Origin: Synechococcus sp. CS-1329
GTDB taxonomy: Bacteria; Cyanobacteriota; Cyanobacteriia; PCC-6307; Cyanobiaceae
Length of the DNA stretch: 56,640 nucleotides
Assembly (NCBI RefSeq): GCF_025128055.1
Contig: NZ_JAHLYS010000029.1
Location: 1 to 56,640 of the forward strand
Direction: 5' to 3'
Shown here one piece after another: positions 7,353 through 16,465 of this stretch. Position numbers and translations under genes: made by a program. Positions within the stretch are counted from its first letter, which is position 1, and each line of letters begins with the position of its first letter. The notes under the pieces are model-generated. The model was not told the origin of the DNA. It did no database searches and saw only the letters and a list, made by a program, of their open reading frames with translations.

Positions 7353-10312
7353 GCACCCCCGGAGAACACAAAACCGTCCAATCCCGTATCCTTGCTTACG
7401 CCGAGGCCATCGGTTGGACGGTTATGTCCCGCGAGGAAGCCGAGAAGCGGCGCGGGTTTGATCCAGAGATGCCACCTGCCGAGCGCGCAAAGAACCGCTC
7501 GCTCTTCTTCGACGATCTGCTCGACGCCAAGGTGCGAGAGTTTAACCCGCGCTATGCCGAGGCAGAAGGCGCCCTGCTCTGGCAGTTCCGCCACCTTCAC
7601 ACCAATATTTATGGCAACCGGGAATTTGTCGAGCACCTGCGTAACCGGGGCAAGTTCTTCGGCCACGAGGAGAAACGCGAGCACGATCTGATCCTGATCG
7701 ATTACGACGACCGCGACAGGCTGCCGGAGGCACGCAAGAACATCTATGAAGTTACCGAAGAGTGGGTCTTTCACAACGGCCACTACGGTACGCGGGAGGA
7801 TGTGGTTTTTCTGATCAACGGCATCCCCGTGCTGGTGATCGAATGCAAGAACGCCGATAAGCAGGAAGCCATCGATCTGGGCATCGATCAGATCCGCCGC
7901 TACCACCGCGAAACCCCCGAGCTGTTCGTGAGCCAGCAGCTGTTCACCGCCACCGATGCCATCGGCTTTTCCTATGGCGTGAGCTGAAACACGGTGCGGC
8001 GCAACCTCTTCAACTGGAAGCATGATCAGGTGGGCCAGCTGGAGGCCAAGATCAAGAGCTTCTGCGCCATCCCGCAGCTCCTCGATTTCCTGCAGCACTA
8101 CATCGTCTTTGCCGAGAAAGACGAAGAGCTCAACAAATACATCCTGCGCCAGCACCAAACTGCAGCGGTCGATGCCTCCGTGGGCCGCGCCCTGGATCCC
8201 CACCGCCGGAGGGGCCTGATCTGGCACACCCAAGGCAGCGGCAAAACCTTCACCATGATCAAGGCCGCCGAGCGGCTCTTCCGAGCCCCCGAAGCCGACA
8301 AGCCCACCGTGCTGCTGATGATCGACCGCAATGAGCTGGAAGATCAGATGCTCAAGAACCTAACCGCCCTCGGCCTGGGCAACCTGGAGCACGCCAGCAG
8401 CATCGCCCGCCTCAACCAACTGCTGAAGGACGACTACCGGGGCATCATCGTCACGATGATCCACAAATTCCGCGACATGCCGGTGGATCTCAACACCCGC
8501 TCCAACATCTATGTGTTGATCGACGAGGCCCACCGCACCACCGGTGGCGACCTTGGCACCTTCCTGATGGCAGGCCTGCCGAATGCCACCTACATCGGCT
8601 TCACCGGCACCCCCGTCGACAGAACCGCCTACGGCAAGGGCACCTTCAAAACCTTCGGCTGTGAAGACGACAAGGGTTACCTGCACAAGTACTCCATCGC
8701 CGACAGCATCGAAGACGGCACCACCCTGCCCCTCTATTACCAGCTCGCCCCCAACGAGATGCTCGTGCCCCACGAGACCCTCGACGCGGAGTTTCTCTCC
8801 CTCGCCGAAGCCGAGGGCGTGGCCGACATCGAGGAACTGAACAAGATCCTTGAGCGGGCGGTGAACCTCAAGAACTTTCTCAAGGGCAAAGCCCGCATCC
8901 AGCAGGTGGCTCGCTTCGTGGCCAACCACTACCTGCAGAACGTGGAGCCGCTCGGCTACAAGGCCTTCCTGGTGGGCGTCGACAGAGAAGCCTGCGCTCT
9001 CTACAAGCATGCCCTCGATGCCGTATTCACCGAAATGGGCCTGCCGCCCCAGCTTTCGGAGGTCGTCTACACCGGCAACAACAACGACTCGGCCCTGCTC
9101 AAGGAGTTCCACCTCAACCCCAAGAAGGAACGCCAGATCCGCAAGAGCTTCGGCAAGCTCGACCAACACCCCAAGATCCTGATCGTCACTGAAAAACTGC
9201 TCACCGGCTTCGATGCGCCCATTCTCTATGCCATGTATCTCGACAAGCCGATGCGCGATCACACCCTGCTGCAGGCCATCGCCCGGGTGAATCGCCCCTA
9301 CGAGAACGAGGCCCAGGAGAAGGTGAAACCCCACGGTTTCGTGCTCGATTTCGTGGGCATCTTCGACAAGCTCGAAAAGGCCCTCGCCTTCGACAGCGAC
9401 GAGATCAACGCCATCGTCAAAGACCTCAAGCTCCTCAAGGTGCTCTTCCAGAACAAGATGGAGGCCCAGGCGCCCGCCTACCTCGGTCTGATCGAGCGCA
9501 ACTTCAACGACAAAGACATCGACACTCTGATCGAGCACTTCCGCGACCCCGAGCGACGCAAGCAATTCTTCAAGGAATACAAGGAAATCGAGATGCTCTA
9601 CGAGATCATCTCGCCGGATGCTTTCCTGCGGCCCCTCCTGGATGATTTCGCCACCCTCTCCGGCATCTATGCCATCGTTCGCAAGGCGTACAGCACCACT
9701 GTGCCGGTGGATCGTGAGTTTCAGCGTAAAACCAATGCCCTGGTGCAGCAGAGCGTGAGCGCGAGCCAGCTCCAGGCCCGAGGCATTCTCGAAGCTGTAT
9801 TGATCAACAGCGAAACGATTGAATTGATCAAGGCACGGCAGGGTGGAGACGGCAGCAAAGTGATCAACCTGGTCAAAAGCATCGAGAAGTTCGCCGAAGA
9901 CCACAGCGACGACCCCTTCCTGATCGCCATGGCTGAGCGAGCCCGGCTGGTGCAGGAGAGCTTTGAACAGCGGCAGACCTCCACATCTGAGGCATTGGCG
10001 GAACTCTTTGCCGCGATTCGACAGAACGAAATCCGCAAGCAGGAGCAAGCCGAGAAGGGCTTCGATGGGCTCACGTTCTTCGTGTACCGCTCCCTGCTCA
10101 ATGCGAAGGTCAACAATCCAGAGGCTGTGAGCACCAGGATCAAGGCCGCCTTCGTGGCCTACCCGAACTGGAAGCGAAGCGATAACGCCCTGCGAGAGCT
10201 GCGCAACCAGGTCACCTTTGCCATCTATGCCGAATGTGATGAGCTGGAGCAGGTCACGCCGATCGTCGATGAGCTGTTCACCCTGCTGCAGAAGGCGGAC
10301 CGCATCGGATGA
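7349..10312 (+). pseudogene. hsdR: Type I restriction endonuclease subunit (HsdR), interrupted by an in-frame TGA
   Basis: This is the translocase/nuclease subunit of the type I system. Codons 1-212 (7349-7984) carry the PD-(D/E)xK nuclease core: Asp151 in TREDVVF and the ECK at 165-167. A TGA at 7985-7987 follows, and the same frame continues as NTVRRNLFNWKHD to 10312. The family sequence at this point is typically SYGV-x-WNTVRRNLF, so the TGA most likely replaces a TGG Trp codon. The downstream part has Walker A TQGSGKT, the DEAH box LIDEAHRTT and GFTGTPVDR, plus the C-terminal helical domain. No frameshift is needed to join the halves. A GTG restart at 7994 would give a translocase without nuclease. 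GC is high, like hsdM. Confidence 0.9.
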
Positions 10313-10644
10313 CCAGCAACGCCAAAGCGGCCTTCAAGACCCGCGTGCGCGACTGGGCGCAGAAGCTGGATGTGCAGGTGGTATGGCTTGGCATGCGCCC
10401 GATGCGCCACAAGTGGGCCTCCTGCTCCACCAACGGCCATCTCAACTTCAGTGTCGACCTGCTCTCGCTCGACCAGGCCCTGTGGGACTACGTGATCGTC
10501 CACGAACTGCTCCACTTCAGCATTCCCAACCACGGCAGGGTCTGGAAATCCCTGATGCGGGCCCATCTGGGCGAGTGGGAGAAGGCTGAAGAGCAGCTGA
10601 TGCGCCAGGCCGGATCGCTCCAACCACTCCATCCCACCCCATGA
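10309..10644 (+). CDS. YgjP-like zinc metallopeptidase (M48/DUF45 type)
   Basis: A 111-residue protein whose core is VIVHELLHFSIPNHGRVW: an HExxH zinc site with the third ligand in the NHG motif. This is the layout of the YgjP/DUF45 family (wss/M48-like metallopeptidases). It overlaps the hsdR stop by four bases (ATGA). Genes of this family are commonly found directly behind hsdR in type I restriction loci, which argues for a functional link, though the role is not established. The N-terminal strands that usually precede the zinc site are present but short. No export signal is seen. Confidence 0.82.
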   Translation: MTSNAKAAFKTRVRDWAQKLDVQVVWLGMRPMRHKWASCSTNGHLNFSVDLLSLDQALWDYVIVHELLHFSIPNHGRVWKSLMRAHLGEWEKAEEQLMRQAGSLQPLHPTP

Positions 10645-10757
10645 CCCCCACTCGCCCCTTCGCCCTGCGCCTGTTCGTGTCCTCCGGTCAGCCGTAAGGC
10701 ATGCGCATCGTGGAGAAACCAAAATTGAACGGGATCAGCTACGTGGTGGTGCCCTAG
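10641..10757 (+). pseudogene. N-terminal remnant of a GIY-YIG nuclease-family protein
   Basis: An ATG overlapping the previous stop (ATGA) opens MTPTRPFALRLFVSSGQP, hits TAA at 10695-10697, and the same frame resumes as GMRIVEKPKLNGISYVVVP to a TAG at 10755-10757. Together these resemble the strand-rich N-terminal segment (xFxLRLFVxxGxPxGLRIVEKxNW) found in GIY-YIG nuclease-family proteins that accompany restriction loci. The nuclease domain itself is absent. It marks the probable downstream edge of the island. The match is from memory of the family, so moderate confidence. Confidence 0.5.
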
Positions 10758-10768
10758 CGCGATTGACG

Positions 10769-10774
10769 TATAAT
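10769..10774 (+). promoter_or_regulatory. Candidate -10 box for ppk2
   Basis: A perfect TATAAT lies 38 bases before the ppk2 ATG, in a locally AT-rich stretch between the island and ppk2. A TTGACG sits directly against it (10763-10768), too close to act as its -35 element, and no good -35 is seen 16-18 bases upstream. Confidence 0.4.
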
Positions 10775-10812
10775 CAACTTCGTTTGGGTACAACCAGACG
10801 ATCACAACTCTC

Positions 10813-11634
10813 ATGAGCAAGAAGCACAGCCCATCCCCCGTTGAGTCAATCGATGAGATGCAAAACGATTGTCCCTACAACGAACAGATCGACAAGAAAG
10901 ACTACAAACAAGACCTCGAAGCCCTCCAGATCGAACTGCTCAAGGCGCAGCGTCACATCAAGGCTGTGGGGCAGCGGGTGGTGATCCTGTTTGAAGGTCG
11001 CGATGCGGCGGGCAAGGGTGGATCGATCAAACGTTTCCGCCAACATCTGAACCCCCGCGGCAGTGAACATGTGGCGCTGCCCAAGCCCAACGATGCCGAA
11101 GCCACCCAGTGGTACTTCCAGCGCTACGTGCCGCACCTGCCCTCGGCCGGCGCCATCACGATGTTCGATCGGTCGTGGTACAACCGGGCCGGCGTCGAGA
11201 AGGTGATGGGTTTCTGCACTCCCCAGGAGCACGCCCTGTTTCTCCGCCAGGTTCCCGGCTTCGAGCAGTCGCTCGTGAGCAGTGGAATCCTGCTCTTCAA
11301 GCTATGGTTCACCGTGTCGCAGGCCCGCCAGAAGCTGCGTTTCGACGACCGGCGCAAGGATCCTCTCAAGCAGTGGAAGCTCTCGCCGATTGATGAGGTG
11401 AGCGTGCAGAAGTACGGCGCCTACACCGAGGCCCGCAACGAGATGCTGCTCGCCACCGACACCCTCGTGGCGCCCTGGACAATCGTCAACTCGAATGAGA
11501 AGAAGCGGGCCCGTCTCGGCGCCATCCGCAGCGTCCTCCACGCCCTGAACTACGACCACAAAGACCACAACGTTGCCTGCGAACCCGATCCACGGGTGGT
11601 GCGCACGGCCCAGTCGGTGTTCATCGACAACTGA
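10813..11634 (+). CDS. ppk2: Polyphosphate kinase 2 (PPK2 family)
   Basis: Transfers phosphate between polyphosphate and nucleotides. The 273-residue protein has the PPK2 Walker A FEGRDAAGKGG (60-70), the Walker B/lid motif MFDRSWYNRAGVE (117-129, Asp119) and the family's conserved DDRRKDPLKQWKLS stretch. A charged, Lys-rich N-terminal tail of about 35 residues precedes the domain. Length and motifs fit a single-domain class I PPK2 (the nucleoside-diphosphate phosphorylating type is most common), but the direction of reaction cannot be read from sequence. It stands alone, with a candidate -10 box upstream, and marks the return to the ordinary genome after the defence island. Confidence 0.93.
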   Translation: MSKKHSPSPVESIDEMQNDCPYNEQIDKKDYKQDLEALQIELLKAQRHIKAVGQRVVILFEGRDAAGKGGSIKRFRQHLNPRGSEHVALPKPNDAEATQWYFQRYVPHLPSAGAITMFDRSWYNRAGVEKVMGFCTPQEHALFLRQVPGFEQSLVSSGILLFKLWFTVSQARQKLRFDDRRKDPLKQWKLSPIDEVSVQKYGAYTEARNEMLLATDTLVAPWTIVNSNEKKRARLGAIRSVLHALNYDHKDHNVACEPDPRVVRTAQSVFIDN

Positions 11635-11813
11635 ACTGCTCCCGTCGCGAGAGCGTCAGCGTCGAGGCCGCAGAGCTGATCTCCAGACCATCTGCAGCCA
11701 CGCCATGCAGGAAGGCCCTGCAGCGCAGGCCGGCCCATGCCGTTCAACAGGTTGCAGTGGCCTCGGGGGTGTGAGACGCCTGTGGCACTCATCAGTGCCG
11801 CTGCTTCTCCACC

Positions 11814-12185
11814 TTGGCCACCCGCGCCGTCTACTCATTCACCGGCTTCCCGGGCACGGCAGAGCGCCATCTCTACCTCCACCACGACGGCTACCCCACC
11901 GGCGCGGCCTGGCGCTTCGCCACCGCGCTGCGTCACAGCCACGAGGCCTCAGCCTTTCTCGCCTCCTTCTTGAGCACCCAGCCCGGGGCGGAGGCACTCA
12001 GCAGCGCTGAGCAGTCCGCTGATGCCGAGTACCGCTACCAGGTGCGGCTGCTGGAGAGCAGCGAATCCCGCCTGCAGGTGGCGTGCTGGCGACGGCTTCC
12101 GGGGGGCTCCAGCTGGCAGCCCCGATGCGGACCGATGGCCCTGGCGGTGTTCATCCAGCGTTTCCTGCCCGGGGAGCTGCCCTGA
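11814..12185 (+). CDS. Conserved cyanobacterial protein of unknown function
   Basis: A 123-residue frame starting at a TTG (ATRAVYSFTGFPGTAERHLY...). I do not recognise a named domain. The pattern HLYLHHDGYPTGAAWRFATAL suggests a small alpha/beta fold, and the composition and periodic hydrophobics look like a real protein. No ATG or GTG in this frame lies close upstream, so the TTG start is the best available. The last 35 bases overlap the convergent gene on the other strand. The 179 bases between ppk2 and this gene hold no gene or clear signal. Confidence 0.6.
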   Translation: MATRAVYSFTGFPGTAERHLYLHHDGYPTGAAWRFATALRHSHEASAFLASFLSTQPGAEALSSAEQSADAEYRYQVRLLESSESRLQVACWRRLPGGSSWQPRCGPMALAVFIQRFLPGELP

Positions 12186-12690
12186 TCAGGCCAAGAGTGC
12201 GCTCACAGCGCCGCAGCCCCTCGGCGCACTCGCCCCGCATCAGCAAGCCCGAGCCGCCCCAGATCAACCGCTGCGGCAGATCGAGAGCACCCGCACCCAG
12301 CTCCCGCAGCGGCTCAAAGCCCAGCCGGCGGAAGTAGCGCACCAGGCGGCGGTGCTGGTGCTCGTCGTCGCGGATGGCCAGCAGCTCGGCGCGACGGCAG
12401 GGGGTGTGCTCCAGCGCCCAGGCGAAGGTGGCGGCCCAGATCAGCGGACCCACCAGGGCAGCCGCCGGCTCGCCGCGGGGCACCTGGATGCGCAGGGTGT
12501 CGAGATGAAGGCCACCCGGCAGAGGGATGGCCCAGCCCTTGAGCTCCCCCAGCAGCTGGGGGCCGCCCCCGGGTCCGGTTCGGGCCACCCCCACCCGCAG
12601 CCCCCGCAGCGCCGCGGGCCCACTCACCTGCAGGCGCAGCAGCAACCCCCGCGACGCTCCCCAGGCCTCCAGGTCCGCCAGGGTGCTCAA
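12151..12690 (-). CDS. Conserved hypothetical protein, GNAT-like
   Basis: A 179-residue protein. The middle part (ELLAIRDDEHQHRRLVRYFRRLGFEPLRELG) has the helix-strand pattern and the YFRRLGFxP ending typical of the acetyl-CoA-binding half of GNAT acyltransferases, but no clear Q/RxxGxG/A loop is visible. The identification is therefore weak. Its ATG overlaps the stop of the GST-DUF952 gene by four bases, so it is the last gene of that minus-strand group. The 3' end overlaps the convergent gene at 12185. Confidence 0.6.
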   Translation of the reverse strand: MSTLADLEAWGASRGLLLRLQVSGPAALRGLRVGVARTGPGGGPQLLGELKGWAIPLPGGLHLDTLRIQVPRGEPAAALVGPLIWAATFAWALEHTPCRRAELLAIRDDEHQHRRLVRYFRRLGFEPLRELGAGALDLPQRLIWGGSGLLMRGECAEGLRRCERTLGLIRAAPRAGNAG

Positions 12691-13697
12691 GGGCGGAACG
12701 GCTCCCAGGCCAGCACCGCCGCCAGCGGCAGCGGCCCTTGGATGTGGGGAAAGAGCTCGCCGCTGCCGGGGGCCGGCTCCTCCTCCACAGCGATGCCGGC
12801 GGCCGCCAGGCGCCCGGGATCGATCGTGAGCAGCAGCACATCCGGCGCATCGGCATAGAAGCGCTGGTGGGTGGCCTCGAGCTGATGGCTGTGGCTGGCG
12901 TGGATGAAGCCCACCTCCTCCAGGCTCAGGCCGCGGCTGGAGCGGCGGTAGATCCCCTCACTCCTGGCGGCGTGCCATTCCGGGGCCAGGGCCAGGTGAT
13001 ACAGCCAACGCGGCGAGCGCCAGGCCTCTCGCGCTGCCCAGGGCGGGGTCATCACCGCCGAGAGTTCGGGGCTGGCGAGGAACCGCCCCAGCCAGGCCTG
13101 CACCGCCGTCAGACCAGGTGCAGCATCGAACCTCTCCGGATCCGCCAGACGGAACTGGCGCACAAACGGCAGCAGGGCCAGATCCGCCAGGGAGGCTCGA
13201 TCCACCAGCTGGGGCAAGCGGGCATTCCAGTCACGCAGGATCGTCAGGGCCGCTGCCCGGTGCTCCTCGGGATCGGCGCCGGGGTGGCGGCCGGCGTACT
13301 TGAAGCGGTCGAGGTGGTGCTTGAAGAGACCGTCGTTGCTGGCGATCAACGCCTCGATCAACGCCCGCTGGGCGCTGTGGCCAGGCCTATCGGCACGCCG
13401 CAGCAGATCACCGGGGTCGTGGCGCTCCAGGGCCCAGCGCATCACCGCCAGGCTCTGGTCGATCACGGAGCTAGCTCCATGGCTCTGACCTGCTGAGGTG
13501 CCATCCGCTGGCAGCACCAGCACCGGCACCGTGCCCTTCGCGGAGGCCTCCAGCAGTTCGGAGGGCCTGGCCTTCAGGTTCACCTCCCGCAGCTCCAGGT
13601 CAAGGCCGGGCTGCACTCCCGCCGCCGCCAGGGCCAGCCGCGCCCGGATCGCATAGGGGCAGCGGCGGAAGCTGTAGAGGATCGGCCGCTCAACCAT
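12687..13697 (-). CDS. Glutathione S-transferase fused to a DUF952 domain
   Basis: Residues 1-80 are a thioredoxin-fold GST N-domain with the active-site motif RRCPYAIRARLAL (CPYA, like glutaredoxin-type GSTs). Residues 80-225 are the all-helical GST C-domain (LFKHHLDRFKYAGRH). Residues ~230-336 are a separate domain beginning LYHLALAPEWHAARSEG and containing GFIHASHSHQLEATHQRFY, the pattern of DUF952. The fusion is in frame with no break. DUF952 proteins are usually free-standing and of unknown activity. It lies 15 bases behind trhO and overlaps the next gene by four, so it shares the operon. Substrate cannot be predicted. Confidence 0.85.
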   Translation of the reverse strand: MVERPILYSFRRCPYAIRARLALAAAGVQPGLDLELREVNLKARPSELLEASAKGTVPVLVLPADGTSAGQSHGASSVIDQSLAVMRWALERHDPGDLLRRADRPGHSAQRALIEALIASNDGLFKHHLDRFKYAGRHPGADPEEHRAAALTILRDWNARLPQLVDRASLADLALLPFVRQFRLADPERFDAAPGLTAVQAWLGRFLASPELSAVMTPPWAAREAWRSPRWLYHLALAPEWHAARSEGIYRRSSRGLSLEEVGFIHASHSHQLEATHQRFYADAPDVLLLTIDPGRLAAAGIAVEEEPAPGSGELFPHIQGPLPLAAVLAWEPFRP

Positions 13698-13712
13698 GGG
13701 GCATGGCTGAGT

Positions 13713-14648
13713 TCAGCTGCTGAACACCTGGGCGATGTGAACCTCGCCGCGCCGCTCGGCCAGCTCCACCTGGCGCTGGCGTTCCATCAGCTGGGCGCGG
13801 CGCTCCGGGGAGAGCCCGGCGACGCAATGGCGGCAGCTCACTCCCGTCACGTAGCTGGCCAGATCGCGGTCGCTGGGCGAGAGGGGCATGCGGCAGCCGT
13901 GGCAGAGGCTGTGCTCACCGGGCTCCAGCTGGTGATTGACGGCCACCCGCTGGTCGAACACGAAGCATTCGCCGCGCCATTGGCTGCTGGGCTCGGGCAC
14001 CTGCTCCAGATAGCGCAGGATGCCGCCCTCCAGGTGATGCACCCCGCCAAAGCCCTGCTCCAGCAGATGGGCGGTGGCCTTTTCGCAGCGGATGCCACCG
14101 GTGCAGAACAGCGCCAGGGCCTGGGGCGCGCGCTCCGCCACCAGGGGGCGCAGCACCGTGTCAACCCAGCGGGGGAAATCAGCGAAGCGCTCCAGGCCCG
14201 GATCCATCGCCCCCTCGAAGCTGCCCAGCGCCACCTCATAGGCATTGCGGGTGTCGATCACCAGGGTGCCGGGATCATGGATCAGCTGATCCCACGCCGC
14301 GGGCGACACATAGGTGCCCACCTGCTCGCTGGGCCTGGCTTCGGGGCGACCCAGGGTCACGATCTCCGGCTTGAGACGCACCTTCAGCCTGTGGAAGCTC
14401 GGCCGCTCGCTCCAGCTCAGCTTGGCCTCCAGATCCGCCAGGCGTGGGTCGGCACGCAGGTGCTTCAGCACGGCCATCACCCCCTGCTCAGGGCCGGCGA
14501 TCGTGCCGTTCACGCCCTCCTCCGCCAGCAGCACCGTGCCCTTCACTCCCTGGTCCGCGGCCAGCTCCAGCAGCTGCGTGCGCCAGAGCGGCAACTCGGC
14601 GGCCGTGAAGGTCACGAACTTGTAGAAGGCCGCGATCCGGGCCCTCAA
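13713..14648 (-). CDS. trhO: tRNA uridine-34 hydroxylase, rhodanese family (TrhO)
   Basis: TrhO (YceA) makes 5-hydroxyuridine at the tRNA wobble position, using oxygen. The 311-residue protein has the family N-domain (FYKFVTF...[14 protein letters not shown]), then a rhodanese domain with the active-site loop [13 protein letters not shown] (Cys182) and the GGIL motif. It ends with a Cys-rich tail (CHGCRMPLS...CRHC) typical of this family. The start is a TTG embedded in the bioB stop (TTGA, four-base overlap), which indicates translational coupling. Another reading of such proteins is a plain rhodanese, but the N-domain and Cys tail favour TrhO. Confidence 0.9.
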   Translation of the reverse strand: MRARIAAFYKFVTFTAAELPLWRTQLLELAADQGVKGTVLLAEEGVNGTIAGPEQGVMAVLKHLRADPRLADLEAKLSWSERPSFHRLKVRLKPEIVTLGRPEARPSEQVGTYVSPAAWDQLIHDPGTLVIDTRNAYEVALGSFEGAMDPGLERFADFPRWVDTVLRPLVAERAPQALALFCTGGIRCEKATAHLLEQGFGGVHHLEGGILRYLEQVPEPSSQWRGECFVFDQRVAVNHQLEPGEHSLCHGCRMPLSPSDRDLASYVTGVSCRHCVAGLSPERRAQLMERQRQVELAERRGEVHIAQVFSS

Positions 14649-15634
14649 ACCGCCATCTCCACACTGACTCCCGCCGCCGCCAGCAGCGCCCGGTCGGAGG
14701 CCACATCGGGGTTACCGGTGGTGAGCAGGGTGTCGCCGTAGAAAATCGAATCAGCCCCTGCCTGCAGGCAGAGGATCTGGGCCTCACGGCTGAGCTGCTC
14801 ACGGCCGGCACTCAGGCGCACCCGGCTGAAGGGCATCAGGATGCGGGCGGTGGCCACCATGCGCACCAGCTCGAGCGGATCAATCGGCGGCTGCTCCTCC
14901 AGCGCTGTGCCCTCCACCGCCACCAGGGCATTGATCGGCACGCTCTCGGGATGGGGATCGAGGCCGGCGAGCACCTGCAGCAGCCCGGCGCGGTCGTTGA
15001 CGCTCTCCCCCAGGCCGATGATGCCGCCGCAGCAGAGGGTGATGCCCGCCTGGCGCACCCGGGCCAGGGTTTCCAGCCGCTCCTGGTAGGTGCGCGTGGT
15101 GATGATCCGCCCGTAGTGCTCAGGGCTGGTATCGAGGTTGTGGTTGTAGGCGGTGAGGCCCGCCGCCGCCAGGCGCTCGGCCTGGGCGTCGCTGAGCATG
15201 CCGGCGGTCACGCAGGCCTCCAGCCCCAGCTCGCGCACGCCGCGCACCATCGCCAGCATCGCCTCGAAGGGGGCGCCGTCGCGGATGTCGCGCCAGGCCC
15301 AGCCCATGCAGAAGCGGTGGGCACCGGCCGCCTGCGCCGCCCGCGCCCGCGCCAGCACCGGCTCCACCTCCAGCTCCGGTCGGCCGCTCACATCGCTGCT
15401 GTTGTGCATCGACTGGGGGCAGTAGGCGCAGTCTTCCTCGCAGCCGCCGGTCTTGACGCTGAGCAGGGAGGCCAGCTGCACCCGGTAGCCGGGGTTGGCG
15501 GCCCGGTGCACCCCCTGGGCCCGCCAGAGCAGGTCGATCAGCGGCATCTCCAGCAGCCCCTGGATCTCTGCGCGGCTCCAGTCGTGGCGCAGGTCAGGGG
15601 CCGCAGCGGCAGCGGGGTGGGCGGTGGTGGTCAA
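14645..15634 (-). CDS. bioB: Biotin synthase
   Basis: Radical-SAM enzyme that inserts sulfur into dethiobiotin, the last step of biotin synthesis. The [4Fe-4S] radical-SAM motif is [13 protein letters not shown] (Cys65, Cys69, Cys72). Further family motifs are [20 protein letters not shown] and [10 protein letters not shown], and the length (329) is usual. The chosen start is a TTG at 15634, following a 27-base gap after uppS; no ATG or GTG lies near it. It is followed by trhO with a four-base overlap. No other bio genes are in the window. Confidence 0.96.
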   Translation of the reverse strand: MTTTAHPAAAAAPDLRHDWSRAEIQGLLEMPLIDLLWRAQGVHRAANPGYRVQLASLLSVKTGGCEEDCAYCPQSMHNSSDVSGRPELEVEPVLARARAAQAAGAHRFCMGWAWRDIRDGAPFEAMLAMVRGVRELGLEACVTAGMLSDAQAERLAAAGLTAYNHNLDTSPEHYGRIITTRTYQERLETLARVRQAGITLCCGGIIGLGESVNDRAGLLQVLAGLDPHPESVPINALVAVEGTALEEQPPIDPLELVRMVATARILMPFSRVRLSAGREQLSREAQILCLQAGADSIFYGDTLLTTGNPDVASDRALLAAAGVSVEMAV

Positions 15635-15661
15635 CGGGGCAGGGAGCGTGGGGAGAAAGGG

Positions 15662-16465
15662 TCAGGCGCTGGGGGGAAGCAGGGGCTCGACCCCCCCGAA
15701 GCGGCGCTGACGGCCCTGGTAATCCAGCACAGCCCGCAGCAGAGCCTGTTCATCGAAATCGGGCCAGAGCACATCGGTGATGTGGATCTCGGCGTAGGCC
15801 AGCTGCCAGAGCAGAAAATTACTGATGCGGTGCTCGCCGCTGCTGCGGATCAGCAGGTCAGGGTCCACCTCACCGGCGGTGAGCAGCTCGGCCTCGAAGT
15901 GGGCTTCATCAATGGCGGCGGGATCAAGCTCACCGCGGGCCGCCTGTTCCGCCAGGCGCCGCGCCGCCTGCACCAGCTCCCGCCGGCCGCCGTAGTTGGT
16001 GCAGACGTTGAAATGAATGCCGGTGTTGGCGGCCGTGCGGGCCTCGGCGGCGGCAATGCGCTGCTGCAACCCCTCGGGCAGCTGCTCCAGATCGCCCAGG
16101 AAACGGATGCGCACGCGCTCCCGCTCCAGGGCCTGCAGCTCGCGGGCGAGCACCCGCTCGAACAGGGCCATCAGGAAAGTCACCTCCTCGCCGGGCCGGT
16201 TCCAGTTCTCCGTGGAGAAGGCGTAGACGGTGAGGGCACCGATGCCCCAGTCGCTGCAGAGGCGCAGGGTGCGCTTGAGCGCTTCCACCCCCTCGCGGTG
16301 ACCCATCATCCGCGGCAGGCGCCGTCGCCGGGCCCAGCGACCGTTGCCATCCATGATCACGGCCACATGGGCCGGCAACCGGGCGGGATCCAGACAGGCC
16401 GGCACCAGCTCGGAGGGCTGGGCGGAAACCTGGATCGGGTCGGTGGTCGCCGGGGAGCGACTCAT
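15662..16465 (-). CDS. uppS: Isoprenyl transferase (undecaprenyl diphosphate synthase type)
   Basis: Makes the long-chain cis-polyprenyl diphosphate carrier used for cell-wall and glycan assembly. The core [16 protein letters not shown] carries the catalytic Asp39. [21 protein letters not shown] and the C-terminal [20 protein letters not shown] motifs are all present. The 267-residue length includes a ~30-residue N-terminal extension, common in cyanobacteria. The ATG overlaps the cdaA stop by four bases, so the c-di-AMP cyclase and this cell-envelope enzyme are co-translated. Confidence 0.95.
   Translation of the reverse strand: MSRSPATTDPIQVSAQPSELVPACLDPARLPAHVAVIMDGNGRWARRRRLPRMMGHREGVEALKRTLRLCSDWGIGALTVYAFSTENWNRPGEEVTFLMALFERVLARELQALERERVRIRFLGDLEQLPEGLQQRIAAAEARTAANTGIHFNVCTNYGGRRELVQAARRLAEQAARGELDPAAIDEAHFEAELLTAGEVDPDLLIRSSGEHRISNFLLWQLAYAEIHITDVLWPDFDEQALLRAVLDYQGRQRRFGGVEPLLPPSA

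Noticed and set aside
1-10757. Search for transposase, integrase, tRNA attachment site or terminal repeats bounding the defence island
   Set aside because: None seen; the island is called from gene content and composition only, and its left edge is outside the window.
10763-10768. TTGACG as -35 box for the TATAAT at 10769
   Set aside because: The two hexamers touch; a -35 must lie about 17 bases upstream.
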